This document shows, in pieces, positions 1-9,091 of a stretch of 64,000 bases of DNA; position 1 is the stretch's first letter, and every line of letters begins with the position of its first letter. The position numbers were made by a program, and so were the translations under genes. This DNA comes from Lewinellaceae bacterium (GTDB taxonomy: Bacteria; Bacteroidota; Bacteroidia; Chitinophagales; Saprospiraceae): assembly GCA_020636445.1 (NCBI GenBank), contig JACJXV010000002.1, positions 106,648 to 170,647 on the forward strand, read 5' to 3'. The notes below the pieces were generated by a model that saw nothing but the letters and a program-made list of their open reading frames with translations, made no database searches and was not told the origin of the DNA.

Positions 1-2588
1 TGAAAGGAGCTTCTGCGGCGGCTCTTTGGGGAACTCAGGCCCTGGGGGGCGTAATCCTGATTACTACCAAAGGAGGTAAATTCGGGGAAAAACTATCGAT
101 TTCGTTTAAGTCGACCTATTCGCTGGATGTTATCAACCGGAAATATCCCCTGCAAACCGCTTACGGGCAGGGGGATAATGGCGTTTACAACCAAAGGGCA
201 CGCGATTCCTGGGGCGATAAGATTGCTGACCGGCCGGGAGGCCCTGACGAGTTTAACACCTCGGGAGGCTTTTTTGTAGGGCAAAATGGGGTTACCTATT
301 ATCCGATTCTACGCAAGAATTCGCGGGAAATTTATGATGATTCCAATTTCGACCTCATCTTCAGCAATGGGCATTTCCTGGAAAACAACCTTAGTGTGAG
401 TGGGGGTAACGAAAGAAGCAATTACTACTTTAGTTTGAGCGATCTGGATCAACAGGGGATTATTCGCAACAATTCGGATTACCGCCGCTCTTCCGCGCGT
501 TTTAATTCCACCCACCTCCTTAGTGAAAAAATTAAACTAAAGACGCGGACTGCCTACACCCTTACCAATTCCAACCGGATACTGAAGGGGTCCACCTCGT
601 CAGGGTTATACCTGGGCTTATTGCGGAATCCTGCCGATTTTGATATTGCCGGTTATCGCGGCGACTATTATGCCAATAGCAATGCCTCTCCGGTATCTAA
701 CCGGCACCGGGCGTACCAGGAACCCCAGGCAGCCGATAATACTCCGGTATATAACAACCCCCTCTGGACGATCAACGAGCAGGAAGACCTGGCCACCGTA
801 AACCGGTTTATTTCCAATTTTGAGCTAACGGCATCTCCATTTTCCTGGCTGGACCTGATCAGCCGGGTGGGTATTGATTACTACGGCGAGCAGCGCAATG
901 AATTTTATACGCCGGGATCGGCTTCGGGTACTTTTAGTTCAGGATTTTATGAGCAGTCACTGGCAACGAACTCCATTTTCAATATGGATTACATCGCCAA
1001 GGCTAATCACAAGTTCAATAAAGATTTTGATGGAAGCTTGTTGGTCGGCTTCAACTACAATAGCAAATCGCGTATCGTCAATGGGGTAAGTACTACCAAT
1101 TTTATCCAGTTTGCTGATGTGGCTGGGGTAGTTCGTGATAAGGACAATGCGCTACCCGAAAACGTAACGACCGCCAGCTCACAGGGGCGGGAAAGAACAG
1201 CCGGGGTATATTCCTCTATGAGTCTGTCGGGGTGGGATATGTTCTACCTGACCGGTACGATGCGGGTTGAATCGGCTTCTACCTTTGGTGATGTAGCTGA
1301 CAATACCTTCCTGTTTCCTTCGGCCTCTCTGGCCTGGCAGTTCTCAAAGCTGGGCGGTATGGAGAGTGATTTCTTCTCCTTCGGAAAATTGCGCCTATCC
1401 TACGGTGAAGTGGGTGTCCAACCGGCCCGTTACAACACCTCTAATGTGTTTGTAGCGCCAAGCTTTGGCGATACCTATGGCGGTAACCTGAACCTGGGCC
1501 TCTACGGCAACGGCGGTTTTGTACCGAGTGCTACGCGGGGTAATTCAGCCCTGCGCCCGGAGCGCAAAAAGGAATTTGAAGTAGGTGCAGACCTGCGTTT
1601 CCTGAAAAACCGCCTTTCGGTGAGTGGTACCTATTTCAACAACCGGACGGTGGATGTGCTCCTGGATTTCCCGGTATCCAATACCCGGGGGTATAGCGAT
1701 GTATACGCCAACGGTGCGGAAATAGAAAACAAAGGTGTAGAACTTGATTTGGGCTATACGGTCATCGATAAAAAGAATTTCAGCTGGGAAATTGGTGGAA
1801 ATTTCACCGCCGTAAAGAATACCGTAGTTGACCTGGCCGGAGTAGCCTCCATCAACCTGGGCGGATTGGCCGCCGTCAACTCCCGCGCTGTCGAAGGCCA
1901 GCCATTGGGCGTCCTTTGGGGCTCCCGCACCCTGCGCAATCCGGACGGTTCCATCGTTTTCGACGAAAATGGATTTCCGGTGCAGGATCGGGTAGAGGGC
2001 ATTATTGGCGACCCTAACCCCGACTGGCAGGGAGCACTTACTTCGGGCCTGCGGTACAAGAACTTCCGGTTGTCGGTATTATTCGAAACCTACCAGGGCG
2101 CCGATATCTATGCGGGTACCAAATCCGTACTTTACGACCTGGGTCGTTGGGCTGATTCGGGTAATGAGGTTACGGCTACCCGTAACTACAAAGATTACCT
2201 GGGTAATATCATCAATATCGGGCAAACCTTCCGGGGTAACGTTGCCGATTTTGGTGCCGGGCCAGTGGCCCTTACCGAAGCCTGGTATAATGGCGACGGT
2301 GGTTTCTTCAGCAACGGTAATGATGAATTATACATTGAGGATGGCTCCTGGACCCGTTTGCGGGAGTTGAGTTTGTCTTATACGCTGAAGTCGGATTGGC
2401 TGAAGCGTCGGACCGGCCTCAGTTCAGTGGAATTCGTTCTGACTGGACGGAACCTGATTCTCTGGACGGAATTTGAAGGAAATGACCCGGACACGAACTT
2501 GTCGGGGATTAGTGCGGCCCGCGGGATTGATTACTTCAACAACCCCGGCACGCAGTCCTACCTGTTCAGCCTGCTCATTAACCTTTAA
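1..2588 (+). CDS. SusC/RagA-type TonB-linked outer-membrane receptor, 5' truncated by window edge
   Basis: This is the C-terminal three quarters or so of a TonB-dependent SusC family receptor that imports large oligomers across the outer membrane together with a SusD lipoprotein. The reading frame is open from base 3 and begins inside the plug domain with KGASAAALWG and GGVILITTKGG, which is the conserved SusC plug motif. The rest is an aromatic-rich beta-barrel ending in a typical aromatic strand (SYLFSLLINL). The signal peptide, carboxypeptidase-like domain and TonB box lie outside the window. It is followed 26 bp later by its susD partner, so the two are almost certainly co-transcribed. 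The substrate is unknown; the downstream hydrolases suggest an esterified polymer or glycan (inference). Confidence 0.95.
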   Translation, partial: KGASAAALWGTQALGGVILITTKGGKFGEKLSISFKSTYSLDVINRKYPLQTAYGQGDNGVYNQRARDSWGDKIADRPGGPDEFNTSGGFFVGQNGVTYYPILRKNSREIYDDSNFDLIFSNGHFLENNLSVSGGNERSNYYFSLSDLDQQGIIRNNSDYRRSSARFNSTHLLSEKIKLKTRTAYTLTNSNRILKGSTSSGLYLGLLRNPADFDIAGYRGDYYANSNASPVSNRHRAYQEPQAADNTPVYNNPLWTINEQEDLATVNRFISNFELTASPFSWLDLISRVGIDYYGEQRNEFYTPGSASGTFSSGFYEQSLATNSIFNMDYIAKANHKFNKDFDGSLLVGFNYNSKSRIVNGVSTTNFIQFADVAGVVRDKDNALPENVTTASSQGRERTAGVYSSMSLSGWDMFYLTGTMRVESASTFGDVADNTFLFPSASLAWQFSKLGGMESDFFSFGKLRLSYGEVGVQPARYNTSNVFVAPSFGDTYGGNLNLGLYGNGGFVPSATRGNSALRPERKKEFEVGADLRFLKNRLSVSGTYFNNRTVDVLLDFPVSNTRGYSDVYANGAEIENKGVELDLGYTVIDKKNFSWEIGGNFTAVKNTVVDLAGVASINLGGLAAVNSRAVEGQPLGVLWGSRTLRNPDGSIVFDENGFPVQDRVEGIIGDPNPDWQGALTSGLRYKNFRLSVLFETYQGADIYAGTKSVLYDLGRWADSGNEVTATRNYKDYLGNIINIGQTFRGNVADFGAGPVALTEAWYNGDGGFFSNGNDELYIEDGSWTRLRELSLSYTLKSDWLKRRTGLSSVEFVLTGRNLILWTEFEGNDPDTNLSGISAARGIDYFNNPGTQSYLFSLLINL

Positions 2589-2614
2589 TTTTTTGGCTAT
2601 TAACCAGACCAATT

Positions 2615-4006
2615 ATGAAACAGCTAATATATGTTTTAAGCAGCGTTTTACTGCTGACGGCGTGTGGTGACTTGGTAGATGGGATCAATCAGGATCCCAA
2701 TAACCCCACCAGTGCGTCTTATCAGAACATTCTCACCGGTGCAGAGGTGGGGAACATTATCCTGCAAACCGGAGAATCAGCCCGCCGGGCGGGGATCTTT
2801 TGCGGCTATTATACGGGAATTGATCGCCAGCATCTGGGCTTCACCCAATACGCCCTGACGACCAGTGATTTCAATGCCCTCTGGTACGATGCCTATGTCG
2901 ATTCCTACCGGAATGCTCTGGAAGCAGAAAAAACAGCTTCGGCAGCAGGCGTAGAAGGCGTAACCAAGGGCATTACGCAGGTGCTGCAGGCACAAGTTAT
3001 TGGTACCGTCGCTTCCCTGTATGGCAACGTTCCTTTTGAGGAAGCCGGCAGGATCGAGATTGACAATCCAGCCTATGAGGACCAGGCGACTGTTTACGCC
3101 AAAGTTCAGACCCTCCTGGACGAGGCAATCACCAATTTGCAGTCCGGCACGGATCGCCCGGCAGGCGGCTCGGAAATTTATTTTGACGGTAACCCGCAGG
3201 CATGGATTGAGGTTGCCTACACTCTCAAGGCGCGCTTTTTCATGCACACCCGCAACTATGCAGCGGCGTATGAAGCTGCCGGAAAAGGAATCAGCAGAGC
3301 ACAAAATGGCATGTTTGCGCCGCACGGCACGGGCATCGAGCAATCTAACCTAACCTACTTATTTTTTGCGGTAGAAGTGCGCGCCAACGATTTAAAGACG
3401 TCAGATTTCATGACCAACCTGATCCAGTCCCGCGCCAATAGCAAAACCAATGAGACTGGCCGCTTTAACTATTATTTTGCCACTACGGGTGTTGGGGTAC
3501 AACCCAATACCCAAAATGGAGGGTTTGCTGCACAGACTGCCCGGGCACCGATGGTTACCTATCAGGAGAATCTGCTCATTCGTGCGGAGGCTGGCTTTCG
3601 GACGCAGGGCTTTGCCATTGGCTTACAACACCTCAACGAATTTCGGGCCTTCATGGCCGGCGGTGGCTATCTGACCAATGCTAATTTGGCTGATGTGAAG
3701 TACGATGCCTATACGGCTGCCGACTTTGCAGCAGGAGGCATTGAAAATACCGACAATATCAGTGCTGATAACGCACTGCTTCGCGAAATCCTCCAGGAGC
3801 GGTATGTGACGTTCTTTGGGCAAATTGAAGGGTTTAATGATACGCGGCGCACCGAAAAGGAAACCACAGTAAGAGTGCCGATCACCCCCAACAGAGGCAA
3901 TGAATTGCCACAGCGCTTCCTCTACCCACAAACGGAAATAGACCGAAATGCGAGTACGCCTTCGCCTATTCCCGGGTTCTTTCAGCCAACGCCAGTAAAC
4001 CAATAA
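2615..4006 (+). CDS. SusD/RagB-like outer-membrane lipoprotein
   Basis: This is a surface lipoprotein that caps the adjacent SusC barrel and binds the substrate. The N-terminus is a lipoprotein signal with lipobox LLTAC (Cys17), followed by the GINQDPNNPTSA stretch characteristic of the SusD-like 2 subgroup. The 463-residue protein is helical and carries the C-terminal QERYVTFFGQIEGFNDTRRT region typical of the family (the ligand-binding TPR-like scaffold). It follows the SusC gene by 26 bp and precedes an SGNH hydrolase, forming one operon. Ligand specificity cannot be read from the sequence. Confidence 0.95.
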   Translation: MKQLIYVLSSVLLLTACGDLVDGINQDPNNPTSASYQNILTGAEVGNIILQTGESARRAGIFCGYYTGIDRQHLGFTQYALTTSDFNALWYDAYVDSYRNALEAEKTASAAGVEGVTKGITQVLQAQVIGTVASLYGNVPFEEAGRIEIDNPAYEDQATVYAKVQTLLDEAITNLQSGTDRPAGGSEIYFDGNPQAWIEVAYTLKARFFMHTRNYAAAYEAAGKGISRAQNGMFAPHGTGIEQSNLTYLFFAVEVRANDLKTSDFMTNLIQSRANSKTNETGRFNYYFATTGVGVQPNTQNGGFAAQTARAPMVTYQENLLIRAEAGFRTQGFAIGLQHLNEFRAFMAGGGYLTNANLADVKYDAYTAADFAAGGIENTDNISADNALLREILQERYVTFFGQIEGFNDTRRTEKETTVRVPITPNRGNELPQRFLYPQTEIDRNASTPSPIPGFFQPTPVNQ

Positions 4007-4021
4007 TCGATGCAGGCGATG

Positions 4022-4789
4022 ATGAAAAACCTTAAAAACAGCGTTTCCGTACTGCTGTTATTGGTGCTTCCGCTTTTGGCGGGTGCCCAGGCAACGGATT
4101 CCCTCCGCGTTCTTTTTGTCGGGAATAGTTTCACCTTCTATTGGAATCTCCCTCAGGTGGTGGAAGCCATGGCCGGAACGCAGGATTTTCCCATGGTGGT
4201 CCGGCAATCGACGGCAAGTGGGGCAACCTGGCAGCAACACTGGAACGGAGAAAAGGGGTTAAAAACCAAAGCCCTGATTGAGCAGGGTAACTGGGATATC
4301 GTGGTTTTGCAAGATCACAGCACCAGCCCCATCGATGAGCCGGTACGCTTTCGGGAATACGGCAAAAAACTGGCAGACCTGGTGCGGGCATCAGGAGCTG
4401 AGCCCTTGTTCTTTATGACATGGGCCTATCACTCCAACCCACTGCAACAGCCGGCACTCACGGAAGGGTATCGCCAATTGGCTACCGGACTGGGCGCTGA
4501 AGTAGTGACGGCCGGGCCGATCTGGAGCGAAGTTCGGAAATGGCGACCCGATATCGATATGTTTGCTGATGACAAGCATCCTTCACCGGACGCAACGTAC
4601 CTGACGGGGCTGGCTTTCTTCAAAAAACTTAGTGGTCGTTCGGTAACAGACATCCCTGATCGTTTGTGGACTACCGACACGCGGGGGGATCGCCTGTACT
4701 TGGCGATAATCGATCCGGAAACCGGTGCTTTCTTTCGCCAGCTCGTGGAAACATTTACCTGGCAAGGAACACCCAAGAAAGAAAAATAA
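4022..4789 (+). CDS. SGNH/GDSL-type hydrolase, exported
   Basis: This is a probable periplasmic or surface esterase of the SGNH fold. After an N-terminal signal peptide (MKNLKNSVSVLLLLVLPLLAGAQ) it has block I VLFVGNSFTF with the likely nucleophile Ser in GNS, then DIVVLQDHS, and near the C-terminus FADDKHPSPDATYL, supplying the Asp-His pair (DxxH). This motif layout resembles the DUF4886-like branch of SGNH proteins. In-frame ATGs at 4010 and 4019 are alternative starts; 4022 gives the cleanest signal peptide. It is the third gene of the SusC/SusD operon, starting just after the susD stop, and probably removes acyl groups from the imported substrate (inference). Confidence 0.82.
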   Translation: MKNLKNSVSVLLLLVLPLLAGAQATDSLRVLFVGNSFTFYWNLPQVVEAMAGTQDFPMVVRQSTASGATWQQHWNGEKGLKTKALIEQGNWDIVVLQDHSTSPIDEPVRFREYGKKLADLVRASGAEPLFFMTWAYHSNPLQQPALTEGYRQLATGLGAEVVTAGPIWSEVRKWRPDIDMFADDKHPSPDATYLTGLAFFKKLSGRSVTDIPDRLWTTDTRGDRLYLAIIDPETGAFFRQLVETFTWQGTPKKEK

Positions 4790-4836
4790 AGACCTCTACC
4801 GGAGGCATTCGTTTTTTTATGCAAAAAAATGCAATT

Positions 4837-6711
4837 ATGAAAAGGGCAATTGATTTTTTGAATACAGCCAGTAAAACCACCGTCATGGTATTGGTTATCT
4901 TGCTGGCGGCATGTTCCAAAGATGAAATGAGCATTGCCGATGATACGTTGTACGTATTGTCAAAAACCATCAACGGAGAAAAGGTAGAAACCGGGGTGAC
5001 CGGGATAGATACGGAAGTAGAAATCGTGTTGATCTTTTCCCATACGTTGAATACCACCAAAATGGCTTCGGCACTTACTGTATCAGCTCCCGGAGCAACA
5101 ATCGATATGGATATTGCCTACTCCAATACCAACTCAACAATAACCTTGAAGAGCAAAACTCGGCTACCTTACGAAACGCCAATTACCGTGGCCGTAAGCC
5201 CGGGGGATTTGGGTGAAGCCGGACAAACACTAAAAGAAACGTTTTCCTTGGTATTTACCACGAAGCCCTTCGTACCGGCCAACGTAACGCTGGCCAGTGA
5301 CCGCTCGCGTATTGCCGAGGGTGGCGGGGTAGCCGTAATTACGGCTGAGCTGAGTGATCCGGTGACGGAAGCCGTAACGGTTAACCTGGCCTTTAGTGGC
5401 ACGGCAGCGAATGGTAGTGATTATTCGGTTAGCGCTGCTTCGGTGGTTATTGCCGCCGGGGAAAGAACGGCTACGACGACCATTACGGGCACTCAGGATA
5501 ACCTGCTGGAAGGTACGGAAACCATTATCGTGACGATTTCGAGTGTAGAAAATGCCCTGGAGCTTACGCCTCAGGAATTGACTATTTCCCTTGCTGACGA
5601 CGATCTGGATACCAATGGCGATGGCGAACCCGACAAAGGGTTTATTATCAACGAAGTATTGTTTGATCCGCCTAACGGCGCTGCAGGTGATGCCAATGGA
5701 GATGGTACCCGGAGTGCTTCAGAAGATGAATTTATCGAGTTCATCAACGATTCGGATCAGCCGGTTGACCTGAGTGGGTTTACGCTGTTCGACGAAACTA
5801 ACCTGGCACTGAATGAGCCCCGGCATACCTTCCCGGCAAATACGATTGTTCCTCCCGGCGGTGTCTATGTACTCTTCGGCGGAGGAAAGGCATTAGGGGA
5901 TTTTGGCAATGCACAAGTGGCCGTTTCCACCACCGGGAATATGAACCTGAATAATGCGGCCGATCGGATTATTATCAAAGATGCCAAAGGAGATATTTTC
6001 CTCACGTTTGATACCGCTGTTGAAGGTGCCGGCCTTGATTTCGGTTCCGACCAATCGATTACCCGCTCTCCGGATATCAACGGGGGATACACCTTGCACA
6101 AAACGGCGAATGCTGAGCTTGCGTACTCGCCCGGGAAAAAGACCGATGGAAATCCATTTGCGGGTGAGATCAATCCCGGGCTGGGATTCATCATCAACGA
6201 AGTATTGTTCGATCCACCGAATGATCTTCCTGGCGATGCCAACGGCGACGGCACCCGGAGTGCTTCTGAAGATGAATTCATTGAATTCGTCAACGACTCC
6301 AAGCGGGAAATGGATTTGAGTGGATTTACCTTGTATGACGAAACAGCCCTGGATGCTAATGTTCCCCGGCATATCTTCCCGCCGAACACGGTCATTCCTC
6401 CCGGCGGCGTTTATGTGCTCTTTGGTGGCGGAAAACCAACGGGAAGCTTTGGCGGTGCCCAGGTAGGGGTTTCCACCACGGGGAATATGAACCTGAACAA
6501 TGCGGCGGATAAAATCTTTATTAAAGATACCAACGGCAATATCATCCTTACGTTTGATACCGCTGTTGACGGTAATGGGCTTAATTTTGGCCAGGATCAA
6601 TCGATAACCCGTTCACCGGATATTACCGGTAGCTATATGCTTCATACCTCAGCCAATCCTTCCTTGCTATACTCGCCGGGAACAAAGGCCGATGGAACGA
6701 AGTTTCAATAG
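4837..6711 (+). CDS. Lipoprotein with Big_5, Calx-beta and two lamin-tail (LTD) domains
   Basis: This is an exported lipoprotein of about 624 residues (lipobox LLAAC, Cys26). The domain order is an SbsA-type Big_5 Ig-like domain (about 35-140), a Calx-beta domain (about 150-250, with AEGGGVAVITAELSDPV and the usual LADDD end), a DTNGDGEPD calcium-type linker, and two lamin-tail domains starting near residues 268 and 450. Each LTD begins GFIINEVLFDPP and contains a DANGDGTRSASEDEF loop that looks like an EF-hand-type Ca site. The two LTD units are clearly duplicated at the DNA level. An in-frame ATG at 4819 is an alternative start; longer frames would overlap the esterase gene. It has no catalytic signature and is probably a surface binding component of the SusCD system (inference). 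Confidence 0.85.
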   Translation: MKRAIDFLNTASKTTVMVLVILLAACSKDEMSIADDTLYVLSKTINGEKVETGVTGIDTEVEIVLIFSHTLNTTKMASALTVSAPGATIDMDIAYSNTNSTITLKSKTRLPYETPITVAVSPGDLGEAGQTLKETFSLVFTTKPFVPANVTLASDRSRIAEGGGVAVITAELSDPVTEAVTVNLAFSGTAANGSDYSVSAASVVIAAGERTATTTITGTQDNLLEGTETIIVTISSVENALELTPQELTISLADDDLDTNGDGEPDKGFIINEVLFDPPNGAAGDANGDGTRSASEDEFIEFINDSDQPVDLSGFTLFDETNLALNEPRHTFPANTIVPPGGVYVLFGGGKALGDFGNAQVAVSTTGNMNLNNAADRIIIKDAKGDIFLTFDTAVEGAGLDFGSDQSITRSPDINGGYTLHKTANAELAYSPGKKTDGNPFAGEINPGLGFIINEVLFDPPNDLPGDANGDGTRSASEDEFIEFVNDSKREMDLSGFTLYDETALDANVPRHIFPPNTVIPPGGVYVLFGGGKPTGSFGGAQVGVSTTGNMNLNNAADKIFIKDTNGNIILTFDTAVDGNGLNFGQDQSITRSPDITGSYMLHTSANPSLLYSPGTKADGTKFQ

Positions 6712-6717
6712 AGATAC

Positions 6718-8121
6718 ATGCGTAAGCGTTTAAAGCAAAATCAGCCCAGGCAGTTAAGTCAATTGCTTGCTTACTGCCTGGGTCTGGCTCTTCTGCTGGG
6801 AGCCTGCGGCAAAGAGGAAATGGAGGTAACCCCCATTTCCCTTTTGTCGTTGAGCGCCAATGGTCTGACGCTTACCGATGGGGCTACCAATGTGCCCACC
6901 ACGGCGTCCCTGGAGCTGACCTTTTCCGGAGCACTGGCGGCGGATAAATTTGCTGCCGCTGTTTCCCTGAATTCCCCCACCGGGAAGGTTCCGGTACAAC
7001 TCAGCTATACCAATGCCAGTTCCAAAGCCATCATCAATGCCGGAACCCTGGCGTTTGGCACCCGCTATACCCTTCAGGTACCGGCAACGGTAATCGGGCA
7101 ACGCGGGGAAACCCTGGATCGGGCGATTGCCATTACCTTTACCACCCAGGAAGAGGGGCCGGTAACTGAAATGGCACCCTGTGTGTCGGCCTCAGCCGAT
7201 TGCCTGCAAACACTTTCCCTGGCTGGCAATAATGGAACCACTGCCACCTTTGATTATTATAGCAGCTATCCCATTTTTTTGGAAAAAGCGCGGTGGGAAA
7301 AACTCCGCAGCGCGGTTGTGGTCGTTCATGGTCAGAATCGCGATGCACCGGAGTATTTCTCCTACATGATGGCCACTCTACGTCAGGAGAAACTGGAGAA
7401 TAACACCATCCTGATTGCGCCCTTTTTCAAAAGCAGTGCGGAAGCAAAAGCCAATGACCTGCAGTGGTCCACTTCAGGCTGGCGGGAAGGGCAGGGGGCA
7501 GCTACTACCAATGCGCCGATCAGTTCTTTTACGGTTATTGACCGCCTGATTGCGCAGTTGGCCAATAAAGATCGCTTTCCCGTTCTGGAGAAAATCATCA
7601 TCACCGGACACTCTTCGGGGGCCTTGTTTACCCAGCTATATGCTGCTGCTAATCGCGCAGAAAACAGCTATCCGGGCATTTCTTTTTCCTACGTGGTCGC
7701 CAATAGTCAGTATTTTTACTACCCGCTGGATCTTCGGTATAACGAAGGTTCCGGGCAGTTCTTTACCCCGACGAATTGTCCGGCATTCAATCGCTGGCCA
7801 CTGGGATATACAGCCCCGCCTGCTTACCTGCAAGGGACACAGAAAGCCGATGTGGACCGCCAGTTAACCCAACGTGATGTGATTTACCTGCTGGGCAATG
7901 GTGGTGGCGCTGATGGTACGTTAAATACGACCGACTGTGAAGCCACCCTTCTGGGTTCTACCCGCTTCAAGCGTGGATCGAATATGTTCTTATTCCTCGA
8001 AACAAACTATGCAGCAACCCATAAAAGCCGCAAGGTGATCGTCAATGGCATTGGTCACGATGGCCAGGGTATGTACCAATCTCCCGAGTTCCGTACCCTG
8101 CTGAAAGGGCTGATGCCCTAG
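6718..8121 (+). CDS. Alpha/beta-hydrolase lipoprotein with N-terminal Big_5 domain
   Basis: This is a probable cell-surface esterase or lipase-like enzyme. The lipobox LLGAC (Cys30) is followed by a Big_5 Ig-like domain (about 40-140), then an alpha/beta-hydrolase domain: oxyanion strand VVVVHGQNRD (His204), nucleophile elbow GHSSG (Ser299), and the likely catalytic His in NGIGHDGQ near the C-terminus. It starts 6 bp after the LTD lipoprotein and shares its Big_5 architecture, so the two belong to one operon and may be displayed together. The putative substrate is the ligand of the upstream SusCD pair (inference). A peptidase or depolymerase activity on the same fold cannot be excluded. Confidence 0.85.
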   Translation: MRKRLKQNQPRQLSQLLAYCLGLALLLGACGKEEMEVTPISLLSLSANGLTLTDGATNVPTTASLELTFSGALAADKFAAAVSLNSPTGKVPVQLSYTNASSKAIINAGTLAFGTRYTLQVPATVIGQRGETLDRAIAITFTTQEEGPVTEMAPCVSASADCLQTLSLAGNNGTTATFDYYSSYPIFLEKARWEKLRSAVVVVHGQNRDAPEYFSYMMATLRQEKLENNTILIAPFFKSSAEAKANDLQWSTSGWREGQGAATTNAPISSFTVIDRLIAQLANKDRFPVLEKIIITGHSSGALFTQLYAAANRAENSYPGISFSYVVANSQYFYYPLDLRYNEGSGQFFTPTNCPAFNRWPLGYTAPPAYLQGTQKADVDRQLTQRDVIYLLGNGGGADGTLNTTDCEATLLGSTRFKRGSNMFLFLETNYAATHKSRKVIVNGIGHDGQGMYQSPEFRTLLKGLMP

Positions 8122-8129
8122 GGGGCTAG

Positions 8130-8345
8130 TTACTGGTTACTCGTTAATCGTTCAGCGCAACTGGATTCCGACCCGCCGGAGGCGGGCAAGTTTCCAATTT
8201 CCAATTTCCAATTTCCGACCCGACGCAGTCGGGCAAGTTTCCTTCGCCCGCCGAAGCCCGCCATAGGCGGACAAGCTTGGCGTAGGCGGGTCATTTCTCA
8301 TTTTTTACCCGCCTCAGGCGGGCTCATTCCCACTGCCCACATAGC
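8130..8345. repeat. Mosaic intergenic repeat: small palindromes plus (TTTCCAA)n
   Basis: The 336-bp gap between the hydrolase and the next gene has no supported ORF. It contains CCCGCC-GGA-GGCGGG (8172-8186) followed by CAAGTTTC, a period-7 TTTCCAA array, CCCGAC-GCA-GTCGGG (8219-8233) followed again by CAAGTTTC, and a module at about 8243-8291 that recurs nearly identically at about 40523-40571. A third palindrome, CCCGCC-TCA-GGCGGG, lies at 8308-8322. The segment starting TAGTTACT near 8127 also recurs near 40294. Confidence 0.8.
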
Positions 8346-8457
8346 GACGGGAAATGGCTAACTAACCGAGTCTCATGAATTTAGGTCATGCTGGATTAAG
8401 TAAGTTGTGCTATATTGAATAGTATTTCTTATATCCAACGGGGTAATCCAAACGACT

Positions 8458-9045
8458 ATGCGTATATCTTGGATCTTTCTTAGGGTGCTGGGTACGCTGT
8501 TGGCCCTTGTTGCCTGCCAGCCAGAAAAACCACAGATTCAGCAAGGTGATAATTTTACCAAGGTTGAACTGGACCTGGACAATACTACGCCAACCGTCAT
8601 CATAGACCACTGCAGGTTGATTACTAATAATCCCGCGGTGGATAGTCTGGAAGCCCGGGCCGTGTTGGCTGTGAAACGAGGCCTGCCATTGGCTATGCAG
8701 GGCAAGGATAGTACCCTGTTCGAAACCATTCTTGCCAGTAATTTTTCCTTCACATCGGATTCAACCGAATTTTTTAATCGGAATGCCTATATCCAGGATC
8801 GAATCCACGGAACATGGACGATAGATACGGTTACCTATCAGAACTTAACCTTGCAGTTTCTACGGCCCGATTTGGGGCTGCTGACTTACAAAAACGTGTT
8901 AAGAGGTACTGACGATAAGGGGCAACCAGATCTGGAATATTATACCTGGGCTGATATTTTTATCAAAGAAAATAAGCAGTGGAAATACCTGGTTGTCCAT
9001 GGAATTGATTCCCGGGTTGAATACCCTTCATTGAACAAAGAGTAA
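8458..9045 (+). CDS. Small NTF2-like (SnoaL/DUF4440-like) lipoprotein
   Basis: This is a 195-residue predicted lipoprotein (lipobox LVAC, Cys20). The mature part looks like an NTF2-fold domain: a long N-terminal helix (VDSLEARAVLAVKRGLPLAM), FETILASNFSFTSD, then the alternating strands of DTVTYQNLTLQFL, LGLLTYKNVLRG and ending WKYLVVHGIDSRVE. Such SnoaL/DUF4440-like domains are often non-catalytic ligand-binding modules or small isomerase-type enzymes; no catalytic residues can be assigned. The gene stands 47 bp before the serine hydrolase and may be co-transcribed with it. Confidence 0.65.
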   Translation: MRISWIFLRVLGTLLALVACQPEKPQIQQGDNFTKVELDLDNTTPTVIIDHCRLITNNPAVDSLEARAVLAVKRGLPLAMQGKDSTLFETILASNFSFTSDSTEFFNRNAYIQDRIHGTWTIDTVTYQNLTLQFLRPDLGLLTYKNVLRGTDDKGQPDLEYYTWADIFIKENKQWKYLVVHGIDSRVEYPSLNKE

Positions 9046-9091
9046 TGGGTTAGCCACTACTTTTACCCCTGGCTTTTAATCTCTCGTGCCT

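Noticed and set aside
396..398. ATG at 396 as the start of the first SusC gene
   Set aside because: The same frame is open to base 3 and upstream codons encode the conserved SusC plug motif, so the true start is outside the window.
2777..3343. 188-codon antisense frame over the first susD
   Set aside because: It lies entirely inside a well-supported SusD gene and shows no signal, domain or plausible start context.
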